From the NCBI GenBank assembly GCA_947629855.1, contig CANRFI010000001.1, positions 1-64,000 of the forward strand: DNA of 64,000 nt. Reading direction: 5' to 3'. The notes under the pieces were generated by a model. It was not told the origin of the DNA. It worked only from the letters and a program-made list of their open reading frames with translations, and did not search any database. The position numbers and the translations under genes were made by a program. Below are positions 1 through 8,185 of this stretch, one piece after another (position 1 is the stretch's first letter; every line of letters begins with the position of its first letter). The DNA comes from an uncultured Clostridia bacterium. GTDB lineage: Bacteria; Bacillota_A; Clostridia; TANB77; CAG-508.

Positions 1-294
1 TATTAAAATAGTTAAGATCAATATAAAAAATTATAATTATATAGTATCGAATAAGTGAGTTTACTATTAAAAGACAAAAATAATAACTTTCTACGAAACA
101 AAAAAAGGCAAAAACTAAGGGAATAATACTATAAAACGTAAAAAAATAAAAAGGCAAACAGTAAACATAACAACAAAATAAATATGTGCATGATCTTATA
201 AAGAAGGGAAGGGTAACAAAAAATTAGGAGCAAAAAAGTCATATAAATAGAGAAAAAAATTCTATCTATATTTTAAAAAATGAAAAATAATAAA
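1..294. other. No recognised gene
   Basis: A-rich sequence with frequent stops in all frames. I see no RNA gene, repeat or convincing ribosome binding site here. It could be the intergenic end of an upstream operon. Confidence 0.5.
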
Positions 295-486
295 CTATTT
301 TTTTATTATTTTATATAATTTTATATATTTAATAAAACGATTAAAATTATTTAAAAAATATTCAACATCATTAATAGAATTAATGGTATTTTTTTTATAT
401 AAATCAAAATTATTTTTCTTTTTATTATTTAAATTTTTATTACCTCTTTTTTCAGGTTCATTTGAATTCAAAAAAAGTCGACTCAT
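295..486 (-). CDS. Small basic hypothetical protein (63 aa)
   Basis: I do not recognise this protein. It is very basic and asparagine/lysine rich, with a C-terminal half that could form one helix. No membrane segment or cysteine motif is visible. The start is supported by an AAGGAG ribosome site about eight bases upstream of the ATG on the minus strand. It is divergent from the trmN6 operon, and the two promoters would share the 487-602 gap. The composition matches local AT-rich DNA, so a chance ORF is possible; the ribosome site is the main argument for a real gene. Confidence 0.45.
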   Translation of the reverse strand: MSRLFLNSNEPEKRGNKNLNNKKKNNFDLYKKNTINSINDVEYFLNNFNRFIKYIKLYKIIKK

Positions 487-510
487 ATTAAAAACTCCTT
501 AAATCAAATT

Positions 511-539
511 TTGCAAAATTATGTGTTTTATTGTATAAT
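511..539 (+). promoter_or_regulatory. Sigma-A type promoter for trmN6-rsmI
   Basis: TTGCAA (511-516), a 17-base spacer and a perfect TATAAT (534-539), about 64 bases before the trmN6 start. Confidence 0.7.
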
Positions 540-602
540 ATGTAATACAGTAAAAAAGTTGACAATTAAAAATAAAAAATATAAAGGAAAACTAAATTAA
601 AT

Positions 603-1343
603 ATGGAAATTAAATTAAGTGAAAACGAAAAAATAGAAGATTTACAATTTAAAAATTTAAAAATAATACAAAATAAAACTGGATTTTGTTTTGGAATAGA
701 TAGTGTATTATTATCAGATTTTGCAAAAGGAATAAAAGAAAATGCAAAGGTATTAGATTTAGGTACAGGAACAGGAATTATAGCTACACTACTATGCGGA
801 AAAACTAAATTAAAAGAAATAATAGGAATAGAAATTCAAAAAGAAGTATACGAAATGGCAAAAAAAGGAATACAATTAAATAAACTAGAAAATAAATTTA
901 AAATAATAAATGAAGATATATTAAATTTAGAAAAGATAATAGAAAAAAATTCAATTGATGCAATTGTAACGAATCCACCTTATAAAAAAAAAGGAACAGG
1001 TGTAAAAAACGAAGATAAAAAGAAAACAATATCAAGACATGAAACAACAGCATCATTAGAAGATTTTATATTAATTTCACAAAAATTATTAAAAGATAAG
1101 GGCGAATTTTATATGGTGCATAGGCCAGAAAGATTAGTAGATATTTTAGAAATAATGAGAAAATACAAAATTGAGCCTAAAATATTACGATTTGTTTATT
1201 CAAATAAAAATAGTGAGCCACAACTAGTACTAATAAAAGGAATAAAAAACGCTAGATCATTTTTAAAAATAGAACAAAATTTATATATTTATGAAGAAAA
1301 TGGAGATTATACAGAAGAAATAAATATAATATATAATAAATAG
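603..1343 (+). CDS. trmN6: tRNA1(Val) adenine-N6 methyltransferase-like protein (TrmN6/YabB)
   Basis: SAM-dependent methyltransferase of the TrmN6 (YfiC/YabB) family, which methylates adenine 37 of certain tRNAs. The 246 aa protein is the usual length. Visible motifs are the SAM-binding loop VLDLGTGTGII near residue 50 and the catalytic NPPY near residue 124, typical of N6-adenine and N5-glutamine methyltransferases. It is followed 11 bases later by rsmI and then abrB, the same order as yabB-rsmI-abrB in Bacillus subtilis. The yazA (GIY-YIG) gene found between them in Bacillus is absent. Family is secure; exact tRNA substrate is inferred. Confidence 0.85.
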   Translation: MEIKLSENEKIEDLQFKNLKIIQNKTGFCFGIDSVLLSDFAKGIKENAKVLDLGTGTGIIATLLCGKTKLKEIIGIEIQKEVYEMAKKGIQLNKLENKFKIINEDILNLEKIIEKNSIDAIVTNPPYKKKGTGVKNEDKKKTISRHETTASLEDFILISQKLLKDKGEFYMVHRPERLVDILEIMRKYKIEPKILRFVYSNKNSEPQLVLIKGIKNARSFLKIEQNLYIYEENGDYTEEINIIYNK

Positions 1344-1354
1344 AGGTAAGTAAT

Positions 1355-2185
1355 ATGGAAAAAGAAAAAATTGGCAATTTATATATAGTAGCAACACCAA
1401 TAGGAAATTTAGAGGACATTACATTAAGAGCAATAAAAGTATTAAAAGAAGTGGATTTAATTGCCGCAGAAGATACAAGACATACTTTAAAATTATTAAA
1501 TCATTTAGAAATTTCAAAGCCACTTATTAGTTATCACAGACATAATGAAGAAATAAAAACAGATAATTTAATAGAAAAACTTTTAGAAGGGCAAAATATA
1601 GCTTTGGTATCAGATGCAGGTACACCTGGCATTTGTGATCCTGGAGAAGTTATAATAAAGAAATGTATTGAAAATAAAATCACAATTATTCCAATTCCAG
1701 GTGCATGTGCTATGATAAATGCATTAATTAGTTCTGGAATTGATACGAAAGAATTTACATTTTTAGGATTCTTGCCTTTAAATAAGAAATCAAGAAAAGA
1801 AAAAATAGAAGAAATTACCCACTCTACGAAAACAATCATATTGTACGAAGCTCCCCACAAATTAAACAATACATTAAACGATTTAAAGGAAATTTTGCAA
1901 GATAGACAAGTTGTTTTAGCAAGAGAATTAACCAAAATTCATGAAGAATTTATAAGAGGAAATATAGAAGAAAAAATAGAAAAATCCAAAAATTTAAAAG
2001 GTGAAATAGTAATTATAATACAAGGAAGCAAAGAAAAAAATCCAATAAATAATTTTGAAAAAATAACATTAGAAGAACATTATAAAATTTATGAACAACA
2101 AGGATTAAGTAAAAAAGAAATTATAAAACAAATTGCTAAAGATAGAGGATTAAATAAGAACGAAATATATCAAAAGTTTTTATAA
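1355..2185 (+). CDS. rsmI: 16S rRNA 2'-O-ribose C1402 methyltransferase RsmI
   Basis: RsmI adds the 2'-O-methyl group to C1402 of 16S rRNA in the decoding centre, using SAM. The 276 aa length is normal. The N-terminal VATPIGNLEDITLRA and the SDAGTPGICDPG segment near residue 88 are hallmarks of this tetrapyrrole-methylase-fold enzyme. The C-terminus carries the lysine-rich helical tail common in the family. A GAGGTAAG ribosome site precedes the ATG. It sits in an operon with trmN6 and converges on abrB across a shared terminator. Confidence 0.95.
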   Translation: MEKEKIGNLYIVATPIGNLEDITLRAIKVLKEVDLIAAEDTRHTLKLLNHLEISKPLISYHRHNEEIKTDNLIEKLLEGQNIALVSDAGTPGICDPGEVIIKKCIENKITIIPIPGACAMINALISSGIDTKEFTFLGFLPLNKKSRKEKIEEITHSTKTIILYEAPHKLNNTLNDLKEILQDRQVVLARELTKIHEEFIRGNIEEKIEKSKNLKGEIVIIIQGSKEKNPINNFEKITLEEHYKIYEQQGLSKKEIIKQIAKDRGLNKNEIYQKFL

Positions 2186-2190
2186 AATAA

Positions 2191-2220
2191 AGAAAAGGCA
2201 AATAATATATTGCCTTTTCT
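2191..2220. terminator. Bidirectional terminator rsmI / abrB
   Basis: A perfect 11-bp stem (2191-2201 with 2210-2220) and an 8-base loop, followed by a T-rich run on the plus strand. It lies between convergent genes and its right arm touches the abrB stop codon. Confidence 0.75.
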
Positions 2221-2476
2221 ATTTATTTTTTTCCTTTAAAGTATTTATTTTGTTTGCACACTTCTTACATATTAATTTACCATTATATGATAATAAATCT
2301 TGAGTGTTGCCACAAAAAATGCAATTTTGTTCAAATTTTTTCAATACAATAGAAGAACCTTCCACATATATTTCAATAGGATCTTTTTCGACAATATTAA
2401 ACTGATTTCTAATCTCTATTGGAATAACGACTCTGCCAAGTTCGTCTACTCTTCTAATGATTCCAGTTGATTTCAT
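2219..2476 (-). CDS. abrB: AbrB-family transition-state regulator with C-terminal zinc-ribbon-like pair
   Basis: DNA-binding regulator of the AbrB/SpoVT swapped-hairpin family. The N-terminal 50 residues carry the signature STGIIRRVDELGRVVIP. The C-terminus has two CxxC pairs (CIFC and CKKC), suggesting a small zinc-binding knuckle. An ATG nine bases further upstream lies one base from the AAGGGGG ribosome site, so I chose the internal ATG, which gives 85 aa and the familiar MKSTG start. The position after rsmI matches Bacillus abrB. Likely role is growth-phase control of post-exponential genes, inferred from the family. Confidence 0.85.
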   Translation of the reverse strand: MKSTGIIRRVDELGRVVIPIEIRNQFNIVEKDPIEIYVEGSSIVLKKFEQNCIFCGNTQDLLSYNGKLICKKCANKINTLKEKNK

Positions 2477-2525
2477 ATTTATCATTCCCCCTTAAAAGTT
2501 ATAATTTAACAATCCTTATAGCTAT

Positions 2526-2554
2526 AATATATCATAAATCAAGATACTGGTCAA
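2526..2554 (-). promoter_or_regulatory. Promoter for abrB
   Basis: On the minus strand TTGACC (2554-2549), a 17-base spacer and TATATT (2531-2526), about 50 bases upstream of the abrB start. Confidence 0.6.
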
Positions 2555-2606
2555 TTGTATTGTAATAAAAAGTCGAGTTTAGAATAAAATTATTTAGGTG
2601 ATAAAA

Positions 2607-3192
2607 GTGTTAAATAAGATATGGCCTTTATTTATAATAATATCATTTTCTTATGCTATTTTTTCTGGTAATTTAGAAAAACTAAACTCTGCAATTTTTA
2701 CTAGTACAAGTGATGCAATTAATTTATGTATTAGCTTACTTGGAACTATATGTTTGTGGAATGGCATTATGCAAATTGCAAATAAAACAACAATAATAGA
2801 TAAATTAGTAAAAACTCTAAATCCTATTATTAATTTATTGTTTCCAGAAATAAAAGAAAATAAACAAATAAAAAAAGAAATATCAATGAATATGATTGCT
2901 AATATTTTAGGATTAGGTAATGCCGCAACGCCTTTAGGATTAAAGGCAATGAAGTCTATGCAAAAAGAAAACAAAAATAAAGATGAATTAACAAATTCTA
3001 TGATGATGTTTATTGTTATAAATACAGCGTCGATTCAAATTATACCAACAACGGTTATTGCAATTAGAAATTCATTAGGTTCTAGTGAACCAACTAAAAT
3101 TATTTTTCCTGTTTGGATTGCTACGATATGTGCAGCAATTAGTCGGAATTATAGTAACTAAATTCTTAATAAAATTTAGCAAAAAGGAGTAA
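2607..3192 (+). CDS. spmA: Spore maturation protein A (+1 recoded)
   Basis: Membrane protein of the SpmA family, which with SpmB affects spore core dehydration. Several hydrophobic segments and the motif NILGLGNAATPLGLKAM near residue 100 identify it. The frame is broken near the end: the zero frame reads AGT CGG AAT and stops at 3161, whereas skipping C3144 gives AGT GGA ATT and continues to a TAA at 3190-3192, matching the Ser-Gly turn before the last membrane helix in SpmA. Start GTG 2607 fits the AGGTGA ribosome site better than the GTG at 2598. The restored end overlaps the spmB ribosome site, as expected for an operon. Confidence 0.9.
3144..3147 (+). other. CGGA recoding site in spmA
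   Basis: Preceding codon AGT. The extra C is 3144 and the recovered glycine codon is GGA 3145-3147. Without the shift translation ends at 3161. Confidence 0.85.
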
Positions 3193-3196
3193 AACA

Positions 3197-3724
3197 ATGC
3201 AAATAGTTAATTTTCTTTCAAATTTAGCAATGCCACTTATTATTTTATTGATTGTTATGTATTCTACAATGGAGAAAAATAAAGTATTTGATGATTTTTT
3301 AGAAGGAGCAAAAGAAGGATTAGAAATTGTTTTAAGTCTTTTACCAACATTAATTGGGTTATTTATTGCAATAGGAGCACTTAAAGATTCTGGAATTTTA
3401 GATATAATAATTCGATTTATAACACCTGCTTTAAATGTAATACATTTTCCAAGTGAACTTATGCCACTTGCTATGTTAAGACCAATTTCAGGAAGTGGAG
3501 CAACTGCAGTTGCGGTTGATATAATGAAAACTTATGGAGTAGATAATACAATTGGTATGATGGCATCTATAATTATGGGATCAACAGAAACGACTGTATA
3601 TACAATTGCAATATATACAAGTTGTGTAAAGATAAAGAAAACTAGAGGAATATTATTTGCAGCATTAATGGCGGATTTAGTAGGAATTTTAGTAAGTGTA
3701 ATAGTATGTAGAGCAATGCTATAA
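3197..3724 (+). CDS. spmB: Spore maturation protein B
   Basis: SpmB family membrane protein of 175 aa, partner of SpmA in spore core dehydration. It contains a nucleoside-recognition (Gate) type fold with about four hydrophobic segments, and the conserved motif LRPISGSGATAVAVDIM near residue 95. It starts four bases after the restored spmA stop, behind an AAAAAGGAG ribosome site that lies inside the 3' end of spmA, so the two are translationally linked. No CGG codon is present. Confidence 0.92.
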   Translation: MQIVNFLSNLAMPLIILLIVMYSTMEKNKVFDDFLEGAKEGLEIVLSLLPTLIGLFIAIGALKDSGILDIIIRFITPALNVIHFPSELMPLAMLRPISGSGATAVAVDIMKTYGVDNTIGMMASIIMGSTETTVYTIAIYTSCVKIKKTRGILFAALMADLVGILVSVIVCRAML

Positions 3725-3770
3725 ACATTGATAACAGCGAATTTTGTCGATTTTTGTAAAAAAGTTTTTG

Positions 3771-3799
3771 TTGACAAATGGGAAAAATTAATATATAAT
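3771..3799 (+). promoter_or_regulatory. Perfect consensus promoter with no gene downstream
   Basis: TTGACA (3771-3776), exactly 17 bases, TATAAT (3794-3799) on the plus strand. The next plus-strand gene is over 3.5 kb away and the following genes run the other way, so this promoter should drive a short non-coding or tiny-peptide transcript starting near 3806. Confidence 0.75.
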
Positions 3800-3805
3800 T
3801 CAAAC

Positions 3806-4052
3806 CATGATAATCAAAATTATATTATTTATGTTAATTTTTTTAATTGTTAGAGAAATCATAATTTATATTTTAAGTCAAGATATAATAAAAAAATTTT
3901 TTCAAAATTAAGTTTTTATTTTTGTAGAGAAAATAATCCCCCTTTAAAAGAAATAATTACAATTGATTGTATAAATTTTTAGTTCGCCCCTATCAATATT
4001 TTTTTGTGCATAATTTCTTTCAATATTTTCTCTACAAAACAAAATATATTAT
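3806..4052 (+). ncRNA. Candidate structured RNA with 16-bp closing helix (or small MITE)
   Basis: Downstream of a perfect promoter, 3920-3935 and 4024-4039 form a perfect 16-bp inverted repeat. Inside it 3947-3954 pairs with 4013-4020, leaving a C-rich asymmetric bulge (3936-3946) on the 5' side. A long closing helix, asymmetric internal loop and inner helix is the general architecture of 6S-like RNAs, but I find no sequence that proves this. A 34-codon hydrophobic ORF starts at ATG 3807, almost at the predicted transcription start. The inverted repeat could also be the ends of a miniature transposon about 120 bp long. Confidence 0.4.
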
Positions 4053-4532
4053 TTACCTATGATAAGTTTCACCATTTGATATTTTAAAAGCTCTGAAAAT
4101 TTGCTCTAAAAGAAATACTCTAATTAATTGATGAGGAAAAGTCATTTTAGAAAAACAAATTCTTTCATTGCATAAATCCAACAAAACTTTATCAAATCCA
4201 AGAGAACCACCTATTACAAAAGTAATATTGCTTGATATCATAGAAATATTGTCTAATTTTTGTGAAAACTCTTCAGAAGTATATTGCTTACCATTTAAAT
4301 CTAAAGCAATTATATAAGAATCATTTTTAATATGGTTAAGAATATTAGTACATTCTTTAAACTTAATTTCTTGTTTAATGCTTTCATTTAATTTATCTGG
4401 TATTTTTTCATCAGGTAGTTCTATAATATTTAATTTACAATACTTTGACAATCTTTTAGAATATTCATCAACAGCAGACTTTAAATAATCTTCTTTTAAT
4501 TTACCAACACATACAATTTTAAATGTCAACAT
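4053..4532 (-). CDS. rlmH: 23S rRNA pseudouridine-1915 N3-methyltransferase RlmH
   Basis: SPOUT-class methyltransferase acting on pseudouridine 1915 in helix 69 of 23S rRNA on the assembled ribosome. The 159 aa length is canonical. Diagnostic parts are IALDLNGKQYTSEEFS in the middle, FVIGGSLGFD (SAM-binding knot) and the C-terminal MTFPHQLIRVFLLEQIFRA ending in NGETYHR. A strong AAGGAG lies upstream of the ATG on the minus strand. It is downstream of the WalJ-like gene, an order also common in Bacillus and Clostridium near the walRK region. Confidence 0.95.
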   Translation of the reverse strand: MLTFKIVCVGKLKEDYLKSAVDEYSKRLSKYCKLNIIELPDEKIPDKLNESIKQEIKFKECTNILNHIKNDSYIIALDLNGKQYTSEEFSQKLDNISMISSNITFVIGGSLGFDKVLLDLCNERICFSKMTFPHQLIRVFLLEQIFRAFKISNGETYHR

Positions 4533-4573
4533 AATACAAAACTCCTTTTAAAATAGACGACCTAAAATGTCGT

Positions 4574-5365
4574 CTAAAGATTAATTAATTTACTATGTAC
4601 ATCTCTACTTGCCACACTTAATTGTAGAGAGTTTTTATCAAATGAATTATTTGTGATTAATTCATTCATAACAGTTTGATAAGCAAGTTCTGGGAAGTTA
4701 TTTTCTTTACTTAAATGTCCAAGCATTGCTTGCTTTAATCCAGAATCTAATAAATGGCAAATTGTTTTTCCAGCCATTTCATTTGATAAATGCCCATTTG
4801 GTCCAGAAATTCGATATTTTAAATTAAAAGGATAAGAAGAACAACGCAAAACCTCAGGATCATAATTAGCTTCTAACATAATAAATAAACTTTCTTCTAA
4901 TTGCTTTAAAATATCTGATGTCATATGTCCTATATCGGTAGCAATGCTTATTTTTTTATTATTTTTCCAAATGTTAAATCCACAAGGATTAGCAGCATCA
5001 TGAGGAATGGAAAATGGCTTAATTTTTAAATCGCCAATTGAAAAATTCTCAGAAATCTTAAAAGTTTTAATATTTTTACAATCAATTTTATCTTTTTGTT
5101 TTGGCATAGCATCTAAAGTTTCTTGATTAACAAAAACAGGAATATCAAACTTTTTAGAAAAAGTTCCTAATCCTTGTACATGGTCTATATGCTCATGAGT
5201 AACTAAAATCCCATTTAAAGAAGAAGGCTCTATATTAATATCAGACAAAGCACTTTCAATTTTTTTACTACTAACACCAGCATCTACTAAGATTTTAGTA
5301 TTTTCTGTTTCAACCAATAAACTATTTCCATTACTTCCACTATATAAACTACAAAAATTCAACAT
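4574..5365 (-). CDS. walJ: Metallo-beta-lactamase-fold hydrolase, WalJ/YycJ-like
   Basis: Beta-lactamase-fold phosphodiesterase or nuclease of the YycJ/WalJ family, linked in Bacillus to DNA replication and cell-wall coordination. The metal ligands are seen in THEHIDH near residue 57 and downstream aspartate and histidine residues (TDIGHM near 144, and GHLS near 240). The N-terminus SLYSGSNGNSLLVET is typical of the family. Length 263 aa is normal. The AAAGGGA ribosome site supports the start. It lies between murA and rlmH on one strand. Confidence 0.85.
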   Translation of the reverse strand: MLNFCSLYSGSNGNSLLVETENTKILVDAGVSSKKIESALSDINIEPSSLNGILVTHEHIDHVQGLGTFSKKFDIPVFVNQETLDAMPKQKDKIDCKNIKTFKISENFSIGDLKIKPFSIPHDAANPCGFNIWKNNKKISIATDIGHMTSDILKQLEESLFIMLEANYDPEVLRCSSYPFNLKYRISGPNGHLSNEMAGKTICHLLDSGLKQAMLGHLSKENNFPELAYQTVMNELITNNSFDKNSLQLSVASRDVHSKLINL

Positions 5366-5381
5366 AATATTTTCCCTTTGT

Positions 5382-6641
5382 TTATTCTATTACTCTTTTG
5401 ATATTTGCTCCAATTTTCCTAAACTTATCTTCTATATTTTCATATCCACGGTCAATATGTTCTAAATTATAAATTTCCGTTGTACCTTCCGCAGCTGTTC
5501 CAGCAATTACAAGTGCGGCACCTGCTCTTAAATCTGTAGAACATACAGGAGCACCTACTAATTTTTTTACGCCTTCAAAAAATGCAGATTTTCCTTGTGC
5601 AGTTATTTTTGCTCCCATTTTGTTAAGCTCATCAGTATATTGAAATCTTGATTCCCAAATACTTTCGTGAATCATACTATTCCCATTTGCTAAAGCTAGG
5701 ACTACTCCCATTTGGGGTTGTAAATCAGTTGGAAATCCTGGATATGGCAATGTTTTAATTGTTGCTTTATTTGGTCTTTTATTACACCAAACATGTATAC
5801 TATCAATATTATCTTCTACATTTCCACCAACTTCTAGTATTTTAGCAGTTATAGATTCAAGATGTTTAGTAATACAATTTTTTATAATCAAATCACCTTT
5901 TGTAGCAACAGCAGATAGCATAAAAGTACCTGCTTCAATTTGATCTGGAACAACAGAATAGCTAGCATTACCGTGTAATTTTTGAACACCATTTATTTTA
6001 ATAACATCTGTACCAGCCCCTCTAATATCAGCTCCCATAGTATTTAAAAAGTTTGCAACATCAACAATATGAGGTTCTTTCGCAGCATTATCAATAATTG
6101 TAGTCCCTTTTGCTAAAACACTTGCAAGCATAACATTTATAGTTGCACCAACAGAAACAATATCCATATAAATAGGTGCTCCAGTTAATTTTTTTGCTTT
6201 TGCATAAATTGTACCTTTCTCAACTGTAACATTAGCACCTAAGCTTTCGAAACCTTTAATATGTTGATCAATTGGTCTAGCACCTAGTTTACAACCACCA
6301 GGCATACCAACCTCTATTTCTCCTTTTCTACCTAACATACTACCTATAATATAATAAGAAGCTCTAAATTTACTAGTCAAATCTATAGGCGCCTTTGTTG
6401 TTGTAATATTAGATGTATCGATTGTTATGCTATTTGCATTATTCCAAATTATCTTTGCACCTAATTTTTCTAATATTTCACACGAAATTTTTATATCACT
6501 TATATTTGGTAAATTTTCAATTGTACAAATGCCATCAATTAAAAGAGTTGCAGGTAAAATTGCAACAGCTGCATTTTTAGCACCATTAATTATTACTTCA
6601 CCTTTTAAAGGTGTGGGTCCCTTCACTACTAGTTTTTCCAA
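5382..6641 (-). CDS. murA: UDP-N-acetylglucosamine 1-carboxyvinyltransferase MurA
   Basis: First committed enzyme of peptidoglycan synthesis; it transfers enolpyruvate from PEP to UDP-GlcNAc in the cytoplasm. The 419 aa sequence has the two-fold EPSP-synthase-like repeat, the N-terminal INGAKNAA substrate loop, and the catalytic cysteine in MPGGCKLGARPIDQHI near residue 117, so it should be fosfomycin sensitive. The start is TTG preceded by a GGGGGT ribosome site. Many Firmicutes have two MurA copies; only this one is in the window. Confidence 0.95.
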   Translation of the reverse strand: MEKLVVKGPTPLKGEVIINGAKNAAVAILPATLLIDGICTIENLPNISDIKISCEILEKLGAKIIWNNANSITIDTSNITTTKAPIDLTSKFRASYYIIGSMLGRKGEIEVGMPGGCKLGARPIDQHIKGFESLGANVTVEKGTIYAKAKKLTGAPIYMDIVSVGATINVMLASVLAKGTTIIDNAAKEPHIVDVANFLNTMGADIRGAGTDVIKINGVQKLHGNASYSVVPDQIEAGTFMLSAVATKGDLIIKNCITKHLESITAKILEVGGNVEDNIDSIHVWCNKRPNKATIKTLPYPGFPTDLQPQMGVVLALANGNSMIHESIWESRFQYTDELNKMGAKITAQGKSAFFEGVKKLVGAPVCSTDLRAGAALVIAGTAAEGTTEIYNLEHIDRGYENIEDKFRKIGANIKRVIE

Positions 6642-6673
6642 AAAATTACCCCCAATTTAAATTATTACATTAA

Positions 6674-6700
6674 AATAGAGTGTGACAATAACACTCTATT
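6674..6700 (-). terminator. Hairpin after spoIIR
   Basis: A perfect 10-bp stem (6674-6683 with 6691-6700) with a 7-base loop between spoIIR and murA, followed on the minus strand by a short T-rich run. Weak to moderate terminator. Confidence 0.5.
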
Positions 6701-6738
6701 ACATTATAAAATATAACATAAACTTTAAATGTTTGCAA

Positions 6739-7380
6739 CTATTTTTTTGCAGTTGTTAGACCAAAGTTATGAAACATTTCTAACAATTTAAATTTAAATT
6801 GAATTTCAGAGCTGGAATCCGTAGAAACAAGTGCAAATTCTTCTTCTGATAAATTATCCTTCATAAAATCTTTAGATTCTTCTGGAACTACACCAGAAGT
6901 TACATCAACAAAACATAAAGGTGGAAACATAACACACCACCAATTTTGACCTTTTGCATCACCAATTTCAACTCTTAAAGCATCATAAAATCCAGCTGGC
7001 AAAGCAATATCTCCATAGTTTTTAGTTGGAAATTCAAAATTACCAATATTTATATTTACACAATAATTATATCCTTCTTCTTTAATAGTACGAGTAGCAA
7101 TTTGCTCAAAAATATTTTTATTTTCTTCTACAATAGAAATTACTTCTTGTTTCGAAGTACAATTTTCACAAATAGAATTCATATACTCTAATAAATTATC
7201 ACGAACAATATACTTTAAATCTTGATCTTCTTTACTATCACTATTTGCAATAATATGCAATCTAAAAACACTTTCTGCAATATCAGAAGACACATTTTTT
7301 GCATAAGAAACTGCACAAATTGATGTATAAAGTAAAAGAAGAAAAGTTAAAATTATTACCATTTTTAAATTTTTTTTCAT
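6739..7380 (-). CDS. spoIIR: Stage II sporulation protein R
   Basis: SpoIIR is the secreted forespore signal that triggers SpoIIGA to process pro-sigma-E in the mother cell. The 213 aa sequence has an N-terminal signal or anchor helix (residues 5-25), then FRLHIIANSDSKEDQDLKY, the strongest family signature, and the NWWCVMFPPLCFVD block near residue 143. A GGAGGT ribosome site supports the ATG. In Bacillus the gene is under sigma-F control; I did not identify a clear sigma-F promoter here. Upstream, at 7475, is a Spo0A-box-like sequence. Confidence 0.93.
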   Translation of the reverse strand: MKKNLKMVIILTFLLLLYTSICAVSYAKNVSSDIAESVFRLHIIANSDSKEDQDLKYIVRDNLLEYMNSICENCTSKQEVISIVEENKNIFEQIATRTIKEEGYNYCVNINIGNFEFPTKNYGDIALPAGFYDALRVEIGDAKGQNWWCVMFPPLCFVDVTSGVVPEESKDFMKDNLSEEEFALVSTDSSSEIQFKFKLLEMFHNFGLTTAKK

Positions 7381-7463
7381 AAGTTACCTCCATATAAATA
7401 GTAATTCAAAAATATTCTTTAAATTAATTATTAACAAATTTGAAAATTTTATACTAAAAAAGG

Positions 7464-7499
7464 ATAAAATTCAATGTCGAAAAATGCGATGAATTTTAT
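7464..7499. promoter_or_regulatory. Spo0A-box-like sequence inside a hairpin
   Basis: TGTCGAA (7475-7481) matches the core of the Spo0A operator. It is flanked by perfect 10-bp inverted repeats (7464-7473 and 7490-7499). The 20-base core from 7474 recurs with one change at 46054. It sits between the divergent spoIIR gene and the 7600 gene. Confidence 0.5.
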
Positions 7500-7510
7500 T
7501 TGAAATATTA

Positions 7511-7539
7511 TTGACATATTTGTAAAGAAATGGTAAAAT
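7511..7539 (+). promoter_or_regulatory. Promoter for the gene at 7600
   Basis: TTGACA (7511-7516), a 17-base spacer and TAAAAT (7534-7539). Confidence 0.65.
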
Positions 7540-7599
7540 TTACCAGTAACCACAAAAGACAATTTTAATGCAATTTTACAAATGAAAGGAAGTTTTAAA

Positions 7600-8079
7600 A
7601 TGGTTGGTAACGAAATTAAAAATGAAAAGATATGCACATTTTATGTAAGTGATTATCATTTTGAAATAATAAGTTTACCATATATAAGCAAAAATTTAGA
7701 AAATAAAAATGAAGTTATCATACTAACAGAAAATGATTTAGAAGGAACAATAAAGAATTTATTACCTAAAATAAATATAAAAGATAATAAAAAGGAAAAT
7801 ATATTAAAACTAGATTGGCAAAAAAATGATATAGAAAAACTAAAAATAATCGAAGAAAATATAAATAATAATAAAAAAACAACTATTTTTGTAAAAGGAA
7901 AAGAAAAATATATAAATAAAATTAATAAAGACATTTCAAAATTAAATAAAAAAGATAGCTCTCTAAAAATCATAAATTGCTATGATATACAAGAAGTTGG
8001 AGAGAATTTAGAGCAAATTATGTCACAATATAATATTGTTTTAAGTACAGAAGGAGAAAAAGAAATAGAAAAAATATAA
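7600..8079 (+). CDS. Conserved-looking hypothetical cytoplasmic protein
   Basis: I do not recognise a family with certainty. The protein (159 aa from the chosen start) begins with ICTFYVSDYHFEIISLPYI and is lysine and asparagine rich, with no membrane segment or signal peptide. The alternation of strands and charged helices suggests a Rossmann-like alpha/beta fold. The ATG at 7582 lies before its own ribosome site, while AAAGGAAG (7585-7592) is well placed for ATG 7600. It is monocistronic between its promoter and the UDP-sugar pyrophosphorylase promoter. Being divergent from spoIIR behind a Spo0A-box-like site, a sporulation link is possible but unproven. Confidence 0.7.
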   Translation: MVGNEIKNEKICTFYVSDYHFEIISLPYISKNLENKNEVIILTENDLEGTIKNLLPKINIKDNKKENILKLDWQKNDIEKLKIIEENINNNKKTTIFVKGKEKYINKINKDISKLNKKDSSLKIINCYDIQEVGENLEQIMSQYNIVLSTEGEKEIEKI

Positions 8080-8087
8080 AAAAATAG

Positions 8088-8116
8088 TTGATAAATTTCT
8101 AAAAATAGTATATAAA
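8088..8116 (+). promoter_or_regulatory. Promoter for the UDP-sugar pyrophosphorylase gene
   Basis: TTGATA (8088-8093), a 17-base spacer and TATAAA (8111-8116), directly followed by a stem-loop. Confidence 0.6.
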
Positions 8117-8117
8117 T

Positions 8118-8149
8118 AATAAGATAGATAAATTTTATCTATCTTTATT
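8118..8149 (+). promoter_or_regulatory. Stem-loop at the predicted 5' end of the mRNA
   Basis: An inverted repeat with arms AAGATAGAT and ATCTATCTT (plus A/T extension) lies immediately after the -10 box, so it would form at the very 5' end of the transcript. It lacks a U-run, so a 5' stabiliser or operator is more likely than a terminator. Confidence 0.4.
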
Positions 8150-8185
8150 GAGTATATATACTATAAAACAGAAAGGAAAATCACT

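Noticed and set aside
796..799. TGCGGA in trmN6 as a further recoding site
   Set aside because: Here C is the third base of the TGC codon and GGA follows in frame; the gene is intact. The same applies to the many AAC GGA, CAC GGT and ATC GGA cases.
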